Shown here piece after piece: positions 21,906-31,664 of a DNA stretch of 31,735 bases (its first letter is position 1; every line of letters begins with the position of its first letter). The DNA is from Porphyromonadaceae bacterium UBA3318. Its GTDB lineage: Bacteria > Bacteroidota > Bacteroidia > Bacteroidales > Muribaculaceae. The notes under the pieces were generated by a model that was given only the letters and a program-made list of their open reading frames with translations, did no database searches and was not told where the DNA came from. Made by a program: the position numbers and the translations under genes. The stretch lies in the NCBI GenBank assembly GCA_002361235.1, contig DESI01000028.1:1-31735 (forward strand). The letters run 5' to 3'.

Positions 21906-23201
21906 TCAGGGATGTGTGTTAACAGTTATATCTGCGACATTGACGCGTGCCAGGATCCGGCGTCCGGCATAGACGGTGTCGAAGTAAATGTAATCGCCGT
22001 GGCATGAGAAGCGCGGATGCAGGTCGCAACGGGTCTGGCCCGCGTATCGCACGGACTGGAACACTTCCAGCAGGTGCGTTACCTGCCGTGTGCGGATATT
22101 GTAGAGGTACAGGTGCTGCATACGGCTCTTGTCGGGGTACGAGTCCACCACAATCCAGTCGCCGTACACCGACGGGTGGCCGTCGCCGCTGCCGAGGCTG
22201 TTCAGGGCTTCGCATGGCGTGAACCGGTTGCCGTCGAGGTCGATGAACCAGAATCCGTCGCGCCCCTCGTGCCGCAGATAGCCGAACAGGGTGGAGTCGT
22301 CGATCCAGCACAGATGGCTCACCATGCTGCCGTCGCTTACGACGCGCAGGTCCGAGCCGTCGCCGCCGCACATCATCAGCCGGTCGAAGCGGCGTCCCTT
22401 GTGGTAGCGGCGGTGAATGAAGATGAACCTTGAGCCGTCGGGCGAGATCATGACGTGGTTGGCCTGGTGCATGGACTGTGCGGAAAGCGGGTCGGGTTCG
22501 GTGTCGGCTATACGGCGCAGAGAGAGTATCAGTTCGTCCTGGCCTGTGGCTATGTCCACACGCCGGATGCCGTCGTGTTCCATATCGGCCATTTCGGCAT
22601 CGGAGAGGGGCGGCAGATTGCGGTAGCCGTAATCGGGTGTCATGCGCTGGATGCGGCGATAGTCGATGGACAGATAATACCGGTCTTTCCAGGCGTCCTG
22701 GACGGGCAGCGGGAATTCATCGGTTATCTTGCCGTCCCGGACCGACAATATGGCCGCGCGGTATCCGCCGTTGCGTAACACGTTGAATATGACACGGTCA
22801 TTGTCAATCCACTGCGCGCGGCATCCCTGCTGCCAGTTGTAGGTCTCGGAGCGGGCCGAACATACTGTGCTCCGGGTGTCGAGGTCAAGTATATTGACGG
22901 TCAGCGGATATGCCGGATCAGGTTCCCGGCTTGTAGGCGCTTCGGTCTCGTTGTAAATCAGGAGTCCGCGGCCGTTGTCGGGACGCTTGTCGTAGTAGCC
23001 GAAGAATGACTCATGGGCCGCGCAGTCGGGCGTGATCAGCTCGATGCCCGTGGTCAGGGAGGAATGAATGTAGAACGGTTTGCGCTTTTTATGGATTATG
23101 GAGTTGGCGCGGATATATGCCGATTTGACCAGTGCCTTGACACCGGGCATTGATGATAACAATGAAGCGACTAATCGTTCTTTAGCTGAAAACTGCGCCA
23201 T
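21906..23201 (-). CDS. Cytoplasmic beta-propeller protein of a glycan operon
   Basis: A 431-residue protein with WD40/TolB-like repeat strands: HMISPDGSRFIFIHRRY, SHLCWIDDSTLFGYLRHEG, HPSVYGDWIVVDSYPD and HPRFSCHGDYIYFDTVY, spaced about 40-50 residues. There is no signal peptide, so the propeller is predicted cytoplasmic, unlike most TolB-like propellers. An opening HESFFGYYDKRP block is shared by propellers found next to polysaccharide glycosyltransferases in Bacteroidetes. No catalytic residues are evident; it may bind a glycan intermediate or assemble the transferases. It lies between two GT2 genes, 2 bp from the one downstream. Confidence 0.7.
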   Translation of the reverse strand: MAQFSAKERLVASLLSSMPGVKALVKSAYIRANSIIHKKRKPFYIHSSLTTGIELITPDCAAHESFFGYYDKRPDNGRGLLIYNETEAPTSREPDPAYPLTVNILDLDTRSTVCSARSETYNWQQGCRAQWIDNDRVIFNVLRNGGYRAAILSVRDGKITDEFPLPVQDAWKDRYYLSIDYRRIQRMTPDYGYRNLPPLSDAEMADMEHDGIRRVDIATGQDELILSLRRIADTEPDPLSAQSMHQANHVMISPDGSRFIFIHRRYHKGRRFDRLMMCGGDGSDLRVVSDGSMVSHLCWIDDSTLFGYLRHEGRDGFWFIDLDGNRFTPCEALNSLGSGDGHPSVYGDWIVVDSYPDKSRMQHLYLYNIRTRQVTHLLEVFQSVRYAGQTRCDLHPRFSCHGDYIYFDTVYAGRRILARVNVADITVNTHP

Positions 23202-23212
23202 TTTAAACGTTC

Positions 23213-23253
23213 ATTCACACTATATCCATAATGGATAACGTGAAAAAATGTGA
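23213..23253. promoter_or_regulatory. Nested palindrome between the glycosyltransferase and propeller genes
   Basis: TATCCAT and ATGGATA form a perfect 15-nt inverted repeat (23221-23235) inside outer arms ATTCACA (23213-23219) and TGTGAAT (23247-23253). It occupies most of the 79-bp gap in the operon, just before the propeller start at 23201. It could be an operator, an internal promoter site or an mRNA hairpin that sets the ratio of the two halves. Confidence 0.45.
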
Positions 23254-23280
23254 ATTCGCGCCTCGCCCGGCGAAAAAGCG

Positions 23281-24207
23281 TCAGAAACGGGGGAAAGAAC
23301 CGTCGGGATGGCGCCGGCGCAGTCCGTCGCGGATGCCCCGCAGGATGTTTTTCAGATATTTGCCCCGGGGGCTGACCATGATGGGGAAATAGAAGAACTT
23401 GACGGCATACTTCAAGCCGTTTTTCTTGATCCAGTATGCCGGCGTGTATTCCAGCCGTTTCAGCCACAGGTAGTTGCGGAACTGGTAATATACCCTGTCG
23501 GCCGAGGCTATGTGCACCTGCCGGGCGGCAAGCTGACGGTCTCCCTGGCCCAGGCAATGGTCGATTACGGCGTCCCGGACGATAAACGTTCGGTAGGCAT
23601 GCGTGTGCCATGCACGCCAGCACCATTCGTGGTCCACGCCGTCGATAAAGAGGCTTTCGTCAAAGCCGCCGTTGTCCAGCATGGCCCGGCGCGGTATCAG
23701 GGAGATGGAGGAGATTGCGGAATAATACTCCGAGATTCCTTCGGTGCCGGGGATGCGGCGCAGGTCGTCGGGAGTGTCGATTCTGCGGGCCGACAGCCGG
23801 TAAGGCTCGCCGGTCTCGCGGTTGACTGGGAGCGTGCCTGCGAGCCCCACCTTGACGCCGCCGTCCGTAAGGATGGCGTATCCGTGCATCAGTCGGGCTA
23901 TGGTGTCGGGACGCGCCTCGGAATCCTGGTCGGTGTATACCAGGAAGTCGACGCCACGGTCCAGCAGCCAGCGGGTGCCACGGTTCTGTGCGGCGGCGAT
24001 ACCTGCGTTGCCGCTCATGGTGATGTAATGTATGCGAGGATTGCCGTCGAACCGTGCGGACAGGTCGGCGCCGGGCGTATTGTCCACTATGCAGAGCAAG
24101 TCGACCTGCGGCAGAATCGCCGCTATGGCCCGGTCGGTGACGTCAAGGTCCGGGGCATACAGCACCATGACCGCACCTATCGTCGGTTTTGTCTCGGACT
24201 CGGTCAT
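23281..24207 (-). CDS. Glycosyltransferase family 2 (WbbL/rhamnosyltransferase-like)
   Basis: A 308-residue GT-A enzyme. IGAVMVLYAPDLDVTDRAIAAI and LLCIVDNTPG open the nucleotide-binding fold; SGNAGIAAAQNRGTRWLLDRG is the shared WbbL-type block, YTDQDS (91-96) is the DxD-type motif and DHEWCWRAW the acceptor-side ED-like motif. The layout fits rhamnosyl- or similar transferases of O-antigen and capsule pathways; the donor is uncertain. Its start is 3 bp after the stop of the GH-like gene, so they are co-translated. It is followed by a palindromic gap. Confidence 0.85.
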   Translation of the reverse strand: MTESETKPTIGAVMVLYAPDLDVTDRAIAAILPQVDLLCIVDNTPGADLSARFDGNPRIHYITMSGNAGIAAAQNRGTRWLLDRGVDFLVYTDQDSEARPDTIARLMHGYAILTDGGVKVGLAGTLPVNRETGEPYRLSARRIDTPDDLRRIPGTEGISEYYSAISSISLIPRRAMLDNGGFDESLFIDGVDHEWCWRAWHTHAYRTFIVRDAVIDHCLGQGDRQLAARQVHIASADRVYYQFRNYLWLKRLEYTPAYWIKKNGLKYAVKFFYFPIMVSPRGKYLKNILRGIRDGLRRRHPDGSFPRF

Positions 24208-24210
24208 GGC

Positions 24211-25491
24211 TCAATAAGTAAAGATTGCGTACGAGCCGGGGTCAAGGGTGACGCTGCTGTTTTTGACAGTGCGCGAGGAGCCGTCGGGCATCAACTGACG
24301 CAGCCTGCCGGTCCAGCCGATCTTCACTTTCTGCTTCTTGTTGACATCGTGGTTGCAGAACACCACGTAATGCCTGTCTTCGTTTACGATGGATGAAACA
24401 AGGATACCTTTCTTGCCGGGCTTTATCTTGGTGAAGGGAGCCGGCAGATGCTCCAGTTTGCCGGCGCCTTGCGGGATGGATCCCAGGTGGCCTATGGTGC
24501 GCACCGTGCAGCCGAGGAACACGGGAGCATAGCCCTGGATTTCGCTGTTGACGGTCTGAAGCGCGTCCCACACGCGGGTGGACTGGCCCTCCATCGTGAC
24601 GGGAGCTTCGGTGGCTTCGTAATCGGCGTTAGACGACAATATGTAGCGCCAGTACTGTATTCCCTGCGCCCCGTAAGCCAGGGCGTTGAACGTCTGGAAC
24701 CGCAGATGCGCCAGCGTGGGCACCGGGTAGGAATAATGGCCCATTATCAGGCCGAACGCCCAGAAGGGGATGCGGTTTTCGGTCGATACCTGGCGCGCGT
24801 ATTCCAGATTCTCGTAGAATTCCGGTTTTGTCGAGGTCTTGCCGTTTTTGCGCACCACGGGGTAGTGGTCGTACGACAGGAGCGGAAGCCGGAGCGCCTG
24901 TTCGGAACCCTGCATATACTGCAGGTAGGTGTCGGTGCCGGTGACTTTGCCCGGCACGATGGGCAGCAGGTTGGTGTATACCAGCCGCGTGGTGTCGACG
25001 TCGTATATGGCGTTGCGCACCTTGACGAGGTCGGCGAAATTCTTGACCGTGGGTTCGTCCTGCAGCAGATAGCCGGCCACGACAGGCTTGTCGCGGAAAT
25101 ATTCGGCCATGCGACGGCCGGCGTCGGAAGTTTTCGGCGACTGCTGCACGAATACCTTCAGCCCGTGGCGTTGTGCCTGGTCAAGGATGCGTTCGCCACG
25201 CGCGTCGAATCCCACTATGTTGGTGATGGCGTTGATGCCGCACCGGTGTATCCGGTCGAAATACTCGTCGCTCAGAAACACCGAGTCGGTAAACTCCGGC
25301 GACACCACCGTCCATGCTATGAGCGGAATCTGCCCCGGTGTGGGATTGTGGTATGTGGGTATGAATGAGTATTTGGCGGGCATGGCTGTGCGGCGCGTCG
25401 ACTGGGCGCTGCATGGCACCGTCACAGCCACGACCGATGCAACTAACATCATGCCGGCTGCGAATATCCTTTTAATTTTGTCTGTCATCAT
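24211..25491 (-). CDS. Secreted TIM-barrel glycoside-hydrolase-like protein
   Basis: A 426-residue protein with an N-terminal signal peptide (hydrophobic 8-25, cleavage after CSAQ near 30). The core looks like a (beta/alpha)8 barrel: FDRIHRCGINAITNIVGFD, YLLQDEPTVKNFADL with E146 in the position of a barrel acid/base, LSYDHYPVV, and FGLIMGHYSYPVPTLAHLRFQTFNALAYGAQGIQYW. The last block recalls GH42-type and DUF4434-like proteins. A small C-terminal beta domain ends at GSYAIFTY. Substrate is unknown. It is the first gene of the glycan operon, so it may trim or sense the polymer made by the downstream transferases. Confidence 0.65.
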   Translation of the reverse strand: MMTDKIKRIFAAGMMLVASVVAVTVPCSAQSTRRTAMPAKYSFIPTYHNPTPGQIPLIAWTVVSPEFTDSVFLSDEYFDRIHRCGINAITNIVGFDARGERILDQAQRHGLKVFVQQSPKTSDAGRRMAEYFRDKPVVAGYLLQDEPTVKNFADLVKVRNAIYDVDTTRLVYTNLLPIVPGKVTGTDTYLQYMQGSEQALRLPLLSYDHYPVVRKNGKTSTKPEFYENLEYARQVSTENRIPFWAFGLIMGHYSYPVPTLAHLRFQTFNALAYGAQGIQYWRYILSSNADYEATEAPVTMEGQSTRVWDALQTVNSEIQGYAPVFLGCTVRTIGHLGSIPQGAGKLEHLPAPFTKIKPGKKGILVSSIVNEDRHYVVFCNHDVNKKQKVKIGWTGRLRQLMPDGSSRTVKNSSVTLDPGSYAIFTY

Positions 25492-25519
25492 AAGTTGGAT
25501 TAGTCAGTCTCAACAACTG

Positions 25520-25550
25520 CAAATTTAGCAAATTCCCTCGTGACGGCAAA
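25520..25550 (-). promoter_or_regulatory. Promoter of the four-gene glycan operon
   Basis: On the minus strand TAAATTTG (25527-25520) with TTTG (25550-25547) 19 nt upstream. The -33 box lies 7 bp from the end of the phosphoglycerate mutase gene. Confidence 0.7.
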
Positions 25551-25557
25551 ATTAAAG

Positions 25558-26244
25558 TCAGAGGAAGTATTCGCGGATGGGGGCGAGATTGTCATCGAGC
25601 TCGAACACCCAGGGCCGGCCGGTGGGAATCTCGAGGCCGACCACTTCCTGTGGCGACAGCTTTCGGAGCATCATGGCCAGTCCGCGAAGCGAATTGCCGT
25701 GGGCGGCCACCAGGACGTCGCCGTAATGGCGCAGGGCGGGAATTATCTTCTCCTCCCATACGCACTGCACCCGGCGGATGGTAAGCTCAAGCGATTCGGC
25801 GTCCGGCAGCTCGTCGGGCGTGAGGTCGCGGTATCTCGGATCGTTGGCGGGATGGCGCGGATCGTCACGGTTCAGCGCCGGTGGCACCACGTCATAGCTG
25901 CGGCGCCAGATGTGTACCTGTTCGTCGCCGTATTTCTTGGCTGTATCGGCCTTGTTGAGACCTTGGAGCGCGCCGTAATGCCGCTCGTTAAGGTGCCAGT
26001 CCTTCACTTCGGGCACCCAGTCGCGGTCCATGGCCGAGGCGGCGATGTGCAGCGTGTGGATGGCACGTTTCAGGTAGGATGTGAAATAATACTGCGGTTC
26101 GATGCCGGCCTGCTTTATTTTCAGACCGGCCTGACGCGCCTCCTCGCGTCCCTGGTCGCTGAGGTCAACATCGGTCCAGCCCGTAAACAGATTCTTCAGA
26201 TTCCATTCGCTCCGGCCGTGCCGGAGCAGTATCAGTCGTGTCAT
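25558..26244 (-). CDS. gpmA: 2,3-bisphosphoglycerate-dependent phosphoglycerate mutase
   Basis: A 228-residue enzyme that interconverts 3- and 2-phosphoglycerate in glycolysis. The N-terminal LLRHGRSEWN gives the phosphohistidine H9 (usually RHGxSxWN), NLFTGWTDVDLSDQG the next block, LNERHYGALQGLNK the catalytic Glu (E87), and AAHGNSLRGL the second His (H182). IPTGRPWVFELDDNLAPI closes it. It is slightly shorter than the 248-250 residues of E. coli GpmA because the C-terminal tail is reduced, as in many Bacteroidetes. It is divergent to the kinase gene with only 92 bp between. Confidence 0.93.
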   Translation of the reverse strand: MTRLILLRHGRSEWNLKNLFTGWTDVDLSDQGREEARQAGLKIKQAGIEPQYYFTSYLKRAIHTLHIAASAMDRDWVPEVKDWHLNERHYGALQGLNKADTAKKYGDEQVHIWRRSYDVVPPALNRDDPRHPANDPRYRDLTPDELPDAESLELTIRRVQCVWEEKIIPALRHYGDVLVAAHGNSLRGLAMMLRKLSPQEVVGLEIPTGRPWVFELDDNLAPIREYFL

Positions 26245-26336
26245 AATAATATGCTTTTTATAGAATTAACACCGGCATCAGTGCCCGAGTTCCTTATCAA
26301 AAATAATAAATTCAGATTGTCTGTGTTTTAAAAGTA

Positions 26337-27122
26337 ATGAGTAAGCGTGCGGAGACATATCAGGGCGAGGAGCAGATGCGCGGGTGGCTGGAAGGGCTGC
26401 CCGAACGATTTGCGGGCGAAGGACGCGTCATATACAAAGGTCGCAACGAGCTGCGCGAGATGCAGGCCGACGGACGGCGTCTGGTGGTGAAACGCTTCAA
26501 ACGCGACATCTGGATTCAGAAATTAGTGCGCCGGTTCGTGAAGGGGAAGGCCGAGAAAAGTTTCCGCAACGCGTGCCGGCTTATCGAATGCGGCATAAAC
26601 ACTCCGCATCCCGTCGGATGGCTGGAGGTGAGGAACGGCGCGGGATTCCGCACCGATCAATATTACGTGTGCGAATACACCGATGCCCGACCGATTGCCG
26701 GTCAGGTGATAGACGAGCGGAAGTATGATCCCGAATTCATGGCGGCGTTGGCAGGACTGTTCGTGACGCTGCACGAGAAGGGAATCTATTTCCGGGATTC
26801 CAACAATACCAACATCAGGTACGTGCGCACTCCGGACGGAATAGAGTTTGAACTGATAGACATCAACCGGATGCGGTTCAAGGATATGGGCGAGGATGAA
26901 TGTTTTGAGAATATGACCAAGTTCTGTTATCCTACTCCCGGTTTCCGCTATATGTTGGGCGAGTATGTCAGGCTTCGCGGATGGCCGGCCGACAGGACGG
27001 AACGGGGATTGCGGGTGAAACTGAAATCCGACCGCGCCTGGGACCGCCGCAAAAGCATAGTGCATCCTTGCCGCCCGCACAAACCGCAGGGAGCATTCTT
27101 GGGCGACCCGTCGGAACTGTGA
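26337..27122 (+). CDS. Lipopolysaccharide-core-type kinase (InaA/KdkA-like)
   Basis: A 261-residue kinase-fold protein resembling InaA/Kdo-kinase-type enzymes that phosphorylate lipopolysaccharide inner core. VIYKGRNELREM is the Gly-rich start and VVKRFKR carries the ATP-binding Lys (K52). LHEKGIYFRDSNNTNI (about 145-160) is the catalytic loop with D154 and N159, and LIDINRMRF the metal-binding Asp (D175). All are intact. In Bacteroidetes a transferase or kinase of this type acts on the inner-membrane lipid A-core; the substrate is inferred from the family only. No promoter is clear. Confidence 0.75.
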   Translation: MSKRAETYQGEEQMRGWLEGLPERFAGEGRVIYKGRNELREMQADGRRLVVKRFKRDIWIQKLVRRFVKGKAEKSFRNACRLIECGINTPHPVGWLEVRNGAGFRTDQYYVCEYTDARPIAGQVIDERKYDPEFMAALAGLFVTLHEKGIYFRDSNNTNIRYVRTPDGIEFELIDINRMRFKDMGEDECFENMTKFCYPTPGFRYMLGEYVRLRGWPADRTERGLRVKLKSDRAWDRRKSIVHPCRPHKPQGAFLGDPSEL

Positions 27123-27220
27123 CGAAGTCAGAGGTCAGAGTGACGAGTGGCGAGTGACAAAAAATAATGACAAAATCTAACCCATGAGACGAATAGCATA
27201 TCTATGCCTCCCTATTCCCT

Positions 27221-27286
27221 CACGGTAGTAAGATTGTAAAGACACGGTAGTAAGATTGTAAAGACACAGTAGTAAGATTGTAAAGG
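27221..27286. repeat. Three 22-bp tandem repeats
   Basis: The unit CACGGTAGTAAGATTGTAAA plus GA is repeated at 27221, 27243 and 27265; the third copy has two changes. It fills the convergent gap between the kinase and GNAT genes, where no gene is seen. Copies lack long T-runs and inverted repeats. Confidence 0.9.
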
Positions 27287-27302
27287 CTTACAAAATAGAT
27301 GT

Positions 27303-27331
27303 CATGCGCTGCGGTCAGTCCGCGGCGCATG
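27303..27331 (-). terminator. Hairpin overlapping the end of the GNAT gene
   Basis: CATGCGCTGCGG (27303-27314) pairs with CCGCGGCGCATG (27320-27331) with one G-T pair; the loop TCAGT holds the GNAT stop codon. On the minus strand CTATTTTG follows about 10 nt later. It is likely the gene's transcript end. Confidence 0.6.
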
Positions 27332-27875
27332 TCATTTTGTGGAAATCGTGACCGAAAAAGTCGACTGTGTCCTGAGTCGCGAATCCAAGGCCGGCGTAAT
27401 ACTGCTCCAGACGAGGCTTGTCAACGTCCACCAGCAAGGCGAAATTCTTATGTCCTTGCGCTGCCGCCTTGCTCATGACGTGTCGCATCAGGCGTTTGCC
27501 AACCGAGCCGCGTCCACGGTATTCGGGAATCACCGCCATTGAATCGAGGTAATATTCGCCGGGTCCGGTCTCGGCCGGCGTCAGTCTGACCTGTTCGGGG
27601 TCAAGGCCGCCCCACAGCGTGGGCCATGTGCGCGTGCGCAGCGCCTCGTAGCGTGCGCCGTCGTACGATACCAGACATCCCACCGGTGTGCCGTCGGCCT
27701 CGGCCATGACGGTGTTGGTCCACGAATACATCGATTCGGGGTCGGACACCGACGCTGTGACCAGGTCAAGATGCCCGGTGTCCATGTCAAGGGCAGTCAG
27801 CACCACCCAGGCGATAAACCGCGCGTCTTCAGGCCGCGCGTCACGCAGAATTATATTGTCGTTACAGCAATCCAT
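27315..27875 (-). CDS. GNAT-family N-acetyltransferase
   Basis: A 186-residue GNAT enzyme. ILRDARPEDARFIAWVVLTALD is the N-terminal fold start; YYLDSMAVIPEYRGRGSVGKRLMRHV contains motif A, with RGRGSVGKRL as the acetyl-CoA pyrophosphate loop (usually Q/RxxGxG/A). YYAGLGFATQDTVDFFGHDFHKM ends it. The acceptor substrate is not predictable. Its last codons and stop form part of a strong hairpin. It is divergent to the aquaporin gene. Confidence 0.85.
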   Translation of the reverse strand: MDCCNDNIILRDARPEDARFIAWVVLTALDMDTGHLDLVTASVSDPESMYSWTNTVMAEADGTPVGCLVSYDGARYEALRTRTWPTLWGGLDPEQVRLTPAETGPGEYYLDSMAVIPEYRGRGSVGKRLMRHVMSKAAAQGHKNFALLVDVDKPRLEQYYAGLGFATQDTVDFFGHDFHKMTCAAD

Positions 27876-27911
27876 ACTCTATTTTTCTGATTCTAAAACA
27901 ATTCGGAATAA

Positions 27912-27947
27912 CGTGTGTTATATTTTTATAAACGTTTTTAACACACG
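27912..27947. promoter_or_regulatory. Inverted repeat between the GNAT and aquaporin genes
   Basis: CGTGTGTTA (27912-27920) and TAACACACG (27939-27947), perfect 9-bp arms, 18 nt apart. In a 126-bp divergent intergenic region, this is a candidate operator for one or both genes. No consensus promoter was clear. Confidence 0.45.
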
Positions 27948-28001
27948 CTTGGTATCAGGGCGGACAGATTGGATTAACAATAAACCTTAATTGAAATAAT
28001 T

Positions 28002-28736
28002 ATGAAAAAGTATGTAGCTGAATTTTTCGGCACGATGTTTCTGGTGCTGCTGGCATGCGGAAGCGCCGTATTGGCCGGCCCGAAAATCGGGACACTGGGA
28101 ATCGGACTCTGTTTCGGTCTGATATTGTTTGCATTGTGTTATGCCATAGGCGGAGTGTCGGGATGTCATGTCAATCCGGCCGTGTCGCTGGGCGTGTACC
28201 TGACCGACCGTAACTTCACGTTCAAGGACCTGTGCGGATATATCGTGGCGCAGTTGGCCGGTGCCGCCGTGGGTGGCGCGCTACTGCTGTGGCTGATGTC
28301 GGCCGGCGGCTATTTCAACGGCGGAACGTTCGAGTTCGGCGGTATCACCAACAACATCGGCTTCACCGACAATATGTCGTACCTGGCCACCAACGTATGT
28401 CAGCCGGGTGTGAGCAAGGGCTTCGCGCTGCTGACCGAGGGCCTGCTGACGTTCGTATTCGTTTTCGTCGTGCTTGGCTCCACATCCAAATGGGGTAACG
28501 GCATGATGGCCGGCGCAGCCATCGGTCTGACCTTGGGCCTGGTGAACATCGTGGGAATTCCCGTTGACAACTGCTCGGTCAATCCCGCCCGTTCGTTCGG
28601 TCCGGCCCTCTATTCCATCAACGCATGGGGTGATTTCTGGGTAATGGTCGTAGGTCCGTTTGTCGGTGCCGTTCTCGCCGCGCTGGCCTGGAAGTGCATC
28701 GTGCCTAATTTCTCCGACCCGAAAGCCGCTAAATAA
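28002..28736 (+). CDS. Aquaporin (MIP family, AqpZ-like)
   Basis: A 244-residue channel with six hydrophobic segments and the two half-helix motifs HVNPAVSLG (NPA 58-60) and SVNPARSFGPAL (NPA 194-196, R197). Length is close to E. coli AqpZ. Hand alignment to AqpZ, ungapped into the second NPA loop, places F38, N182, C191 and R197 at the aromatic/arginine filter, where AqpZ has Phe, His, Thr and Arg; the His is replaced by Asn, which would widen or change the filter. Water or small-solute transport across the inner membrane is expected. A terminator follows it. Confidence 0.88.
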   Translation: MKKYVAEFFGTMFLVLLACGSAVLAGPKIGTLGIGLCFGLILFALCYAIGGVSGCHVNPAVSLGVYLTDRNFTFKDLCGYIVAQLAGAAVGGALLLWLMSAGGYFNGGTFEFGGITNNIGFTDNMSYLATNVCQPGVSKGFALLTEGLLTFVFVFVVLGSTSKWGNGMMAGAAIGLTLGLVNIVGIPVDNCSVNPARSFGPALYSINAWGDFWVMVVGPFVGAVLAALAWKCIVPNFSDPKAAK

Positions 28737-28758
28737 AGCGCATTGACTGTCATATTGA

Positions 28759-28791
28759 CGAGGGTTCCGCATTTTCGGGACCCTCGTTTTT
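28759..28791 (+). terminator. Intrinsic terminator after the aquaporin gene
   Basis: CGAGGGTTCC (28759-28768) pairs with GGGACCCTCG (28777-28786), followed by five T. A good intrinsic terminator. Confidence 0.9.
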
Positions 28792-28813
28792 CAACATTAT
28801 GTCATTATCAACG

Positions 28814-28831
28814 TTCTATCATTAGATAGAA
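28814..28831 (+). promoter_or_regulatory. Perfect inverted repeat before the DEAD-box helicase
   Basis: TTCTATC (28814-28820) and GATAGAA (28825-28831) around ATTA, 8 nt before the ATG. It would form a hairpin in the leader or serve as an operator. Confidence 0.4.
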
Positions 28832-28839
28832 ATTACGAT

Positions 28840-30827
<1,988 letters not shown>

Positions 30828-30831
<4 letters not shown>

Positions 30832-31535
30832 GAAGGATGATTACTCTGCTGGCGGCGGTGCTTACGGCCGCAATGGGATGTATGGCGCAGACGAACAGCA
30901 ACAAGGAGGAGGTCGATACGGTTGTGGTGATTGAATCCACGCGGCTGACGGCCCGTCAGGCTTTCGAGGATGTGGATGTGCCGGCGTTGGATCTGCTGAC
31001 ACCTGTAATGCGCGGCGACCTGCTGGCATATCATGATGCCGGAGCTTCGCGTGAGGTAGTCAATGCGCTGGGAGGTATGTCGTCGTTGGAACAGCCGTTG
31101 ACCGATTCCTACTTGAGTTGCATCATCACGCCGGTGTCGAAGGCGACCGTCAAGGTGTTGTCTTGCGGTAAGGAAGATGTGGCGATGCTGATATACACCA
31201 TTGCCGGCGAAGGACAGGCCGCGGATTCGCAGCTGATGTTTTTCGACCCGGAGATGAAGGAGCTGCGGCAGGAGAAATATATAAAGCTCGCGTCCATCGA
31301 CGACTTTATCGAGACCCCGCGCGACCGCGACGGCGCCATGCTGAAGAAAGAGCTACTGGGTCTGATACCTTTCCCGACGGTGGAATATGTGGCCAGTCCC
31401 GACAATGACGGCCTGACGGCGCGTCTGACGGTGGCCGACTACATGGGCGCCGAGGACCTGCACCGCCTCAAGCCCTATCTGCGTCCGGAGGTGAAATACA
31501 GCTGGAACGGCAAGAAATTCGATCGAATGAAATAA
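30828..31535 (+). CDS. DUF3256-family periplasmic protein
   Basis: A 235-residue protein with a signal peptide (MRRMITLLAAVLTAAMGCMAQ, cleavage after AQ at about 21; a second Met at residue 4 is possible). The core (about 40-235) matches Bacteroidetes DUF3256: FEDVDVPALDLLTPVMRGDLLAYHDAG, LEQPLTDSYLSCIITP, FPTVEYVASPDNDGLTARLTVADYMG, and the closing LKPYLRPEVKYSWNG. Function is unknown. The start overlaps the helicase stop by 4 bp (ATGA). Its last codons are part of a 38-bp sequence that is repeated downstream. Confidence 0.85.
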
Positions 31536-31605
31536 CTTGATTTGCAGAAACGGCAAGACATTCGATTAAGAAATTCGATTGAATGAAATAACTTGATTTG
31601 CAGAA
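31512..31605 (+). repeat. 38-bp direct duplication of the end of the DUF3256 gene
   Basis: 31512-31549 recurs at 31568-31605 with one mismatch. The first copy includes the last nine or so codons and the stop of the DUF3256 gene; the second lies in non-coding DNA. A further piece (31549-31567) repeats the start of the segment. The second copy supplies the TTTG -33 box of the tRNA promoter. Confidence 0.85.
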
Positions 31606-31628
31606 TTAAAAAATTAGTATTAACTTTG
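31597..31628 (+). promoter_or_regulatory. Promoter of the tRNA gene
   Basis: TTTG (31597-31600), 20 nt, TAACTTTG (31621-31628), a full Bacteroidetes consensus match. The tRNA starts 37 nt after the -7 box. Confidence 0.8.
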
Positions 31629-31664
31629 CAGACGGAAAGCGAGGGTACGCCCTCTGATCTGGCC

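Noticed and set aside
20908..21972. A 354-codon plus-strand frame that includes the 30-bp repeats
   Set aside because: It runs antisense through the GT2 gene and has no domain. The repeats only happen to keep an open frame.
27221..27286. The 22-bp repeats as a CRISPR
   Set aside because: Three head-to-tail copies without spacers; this is a minisatellite.
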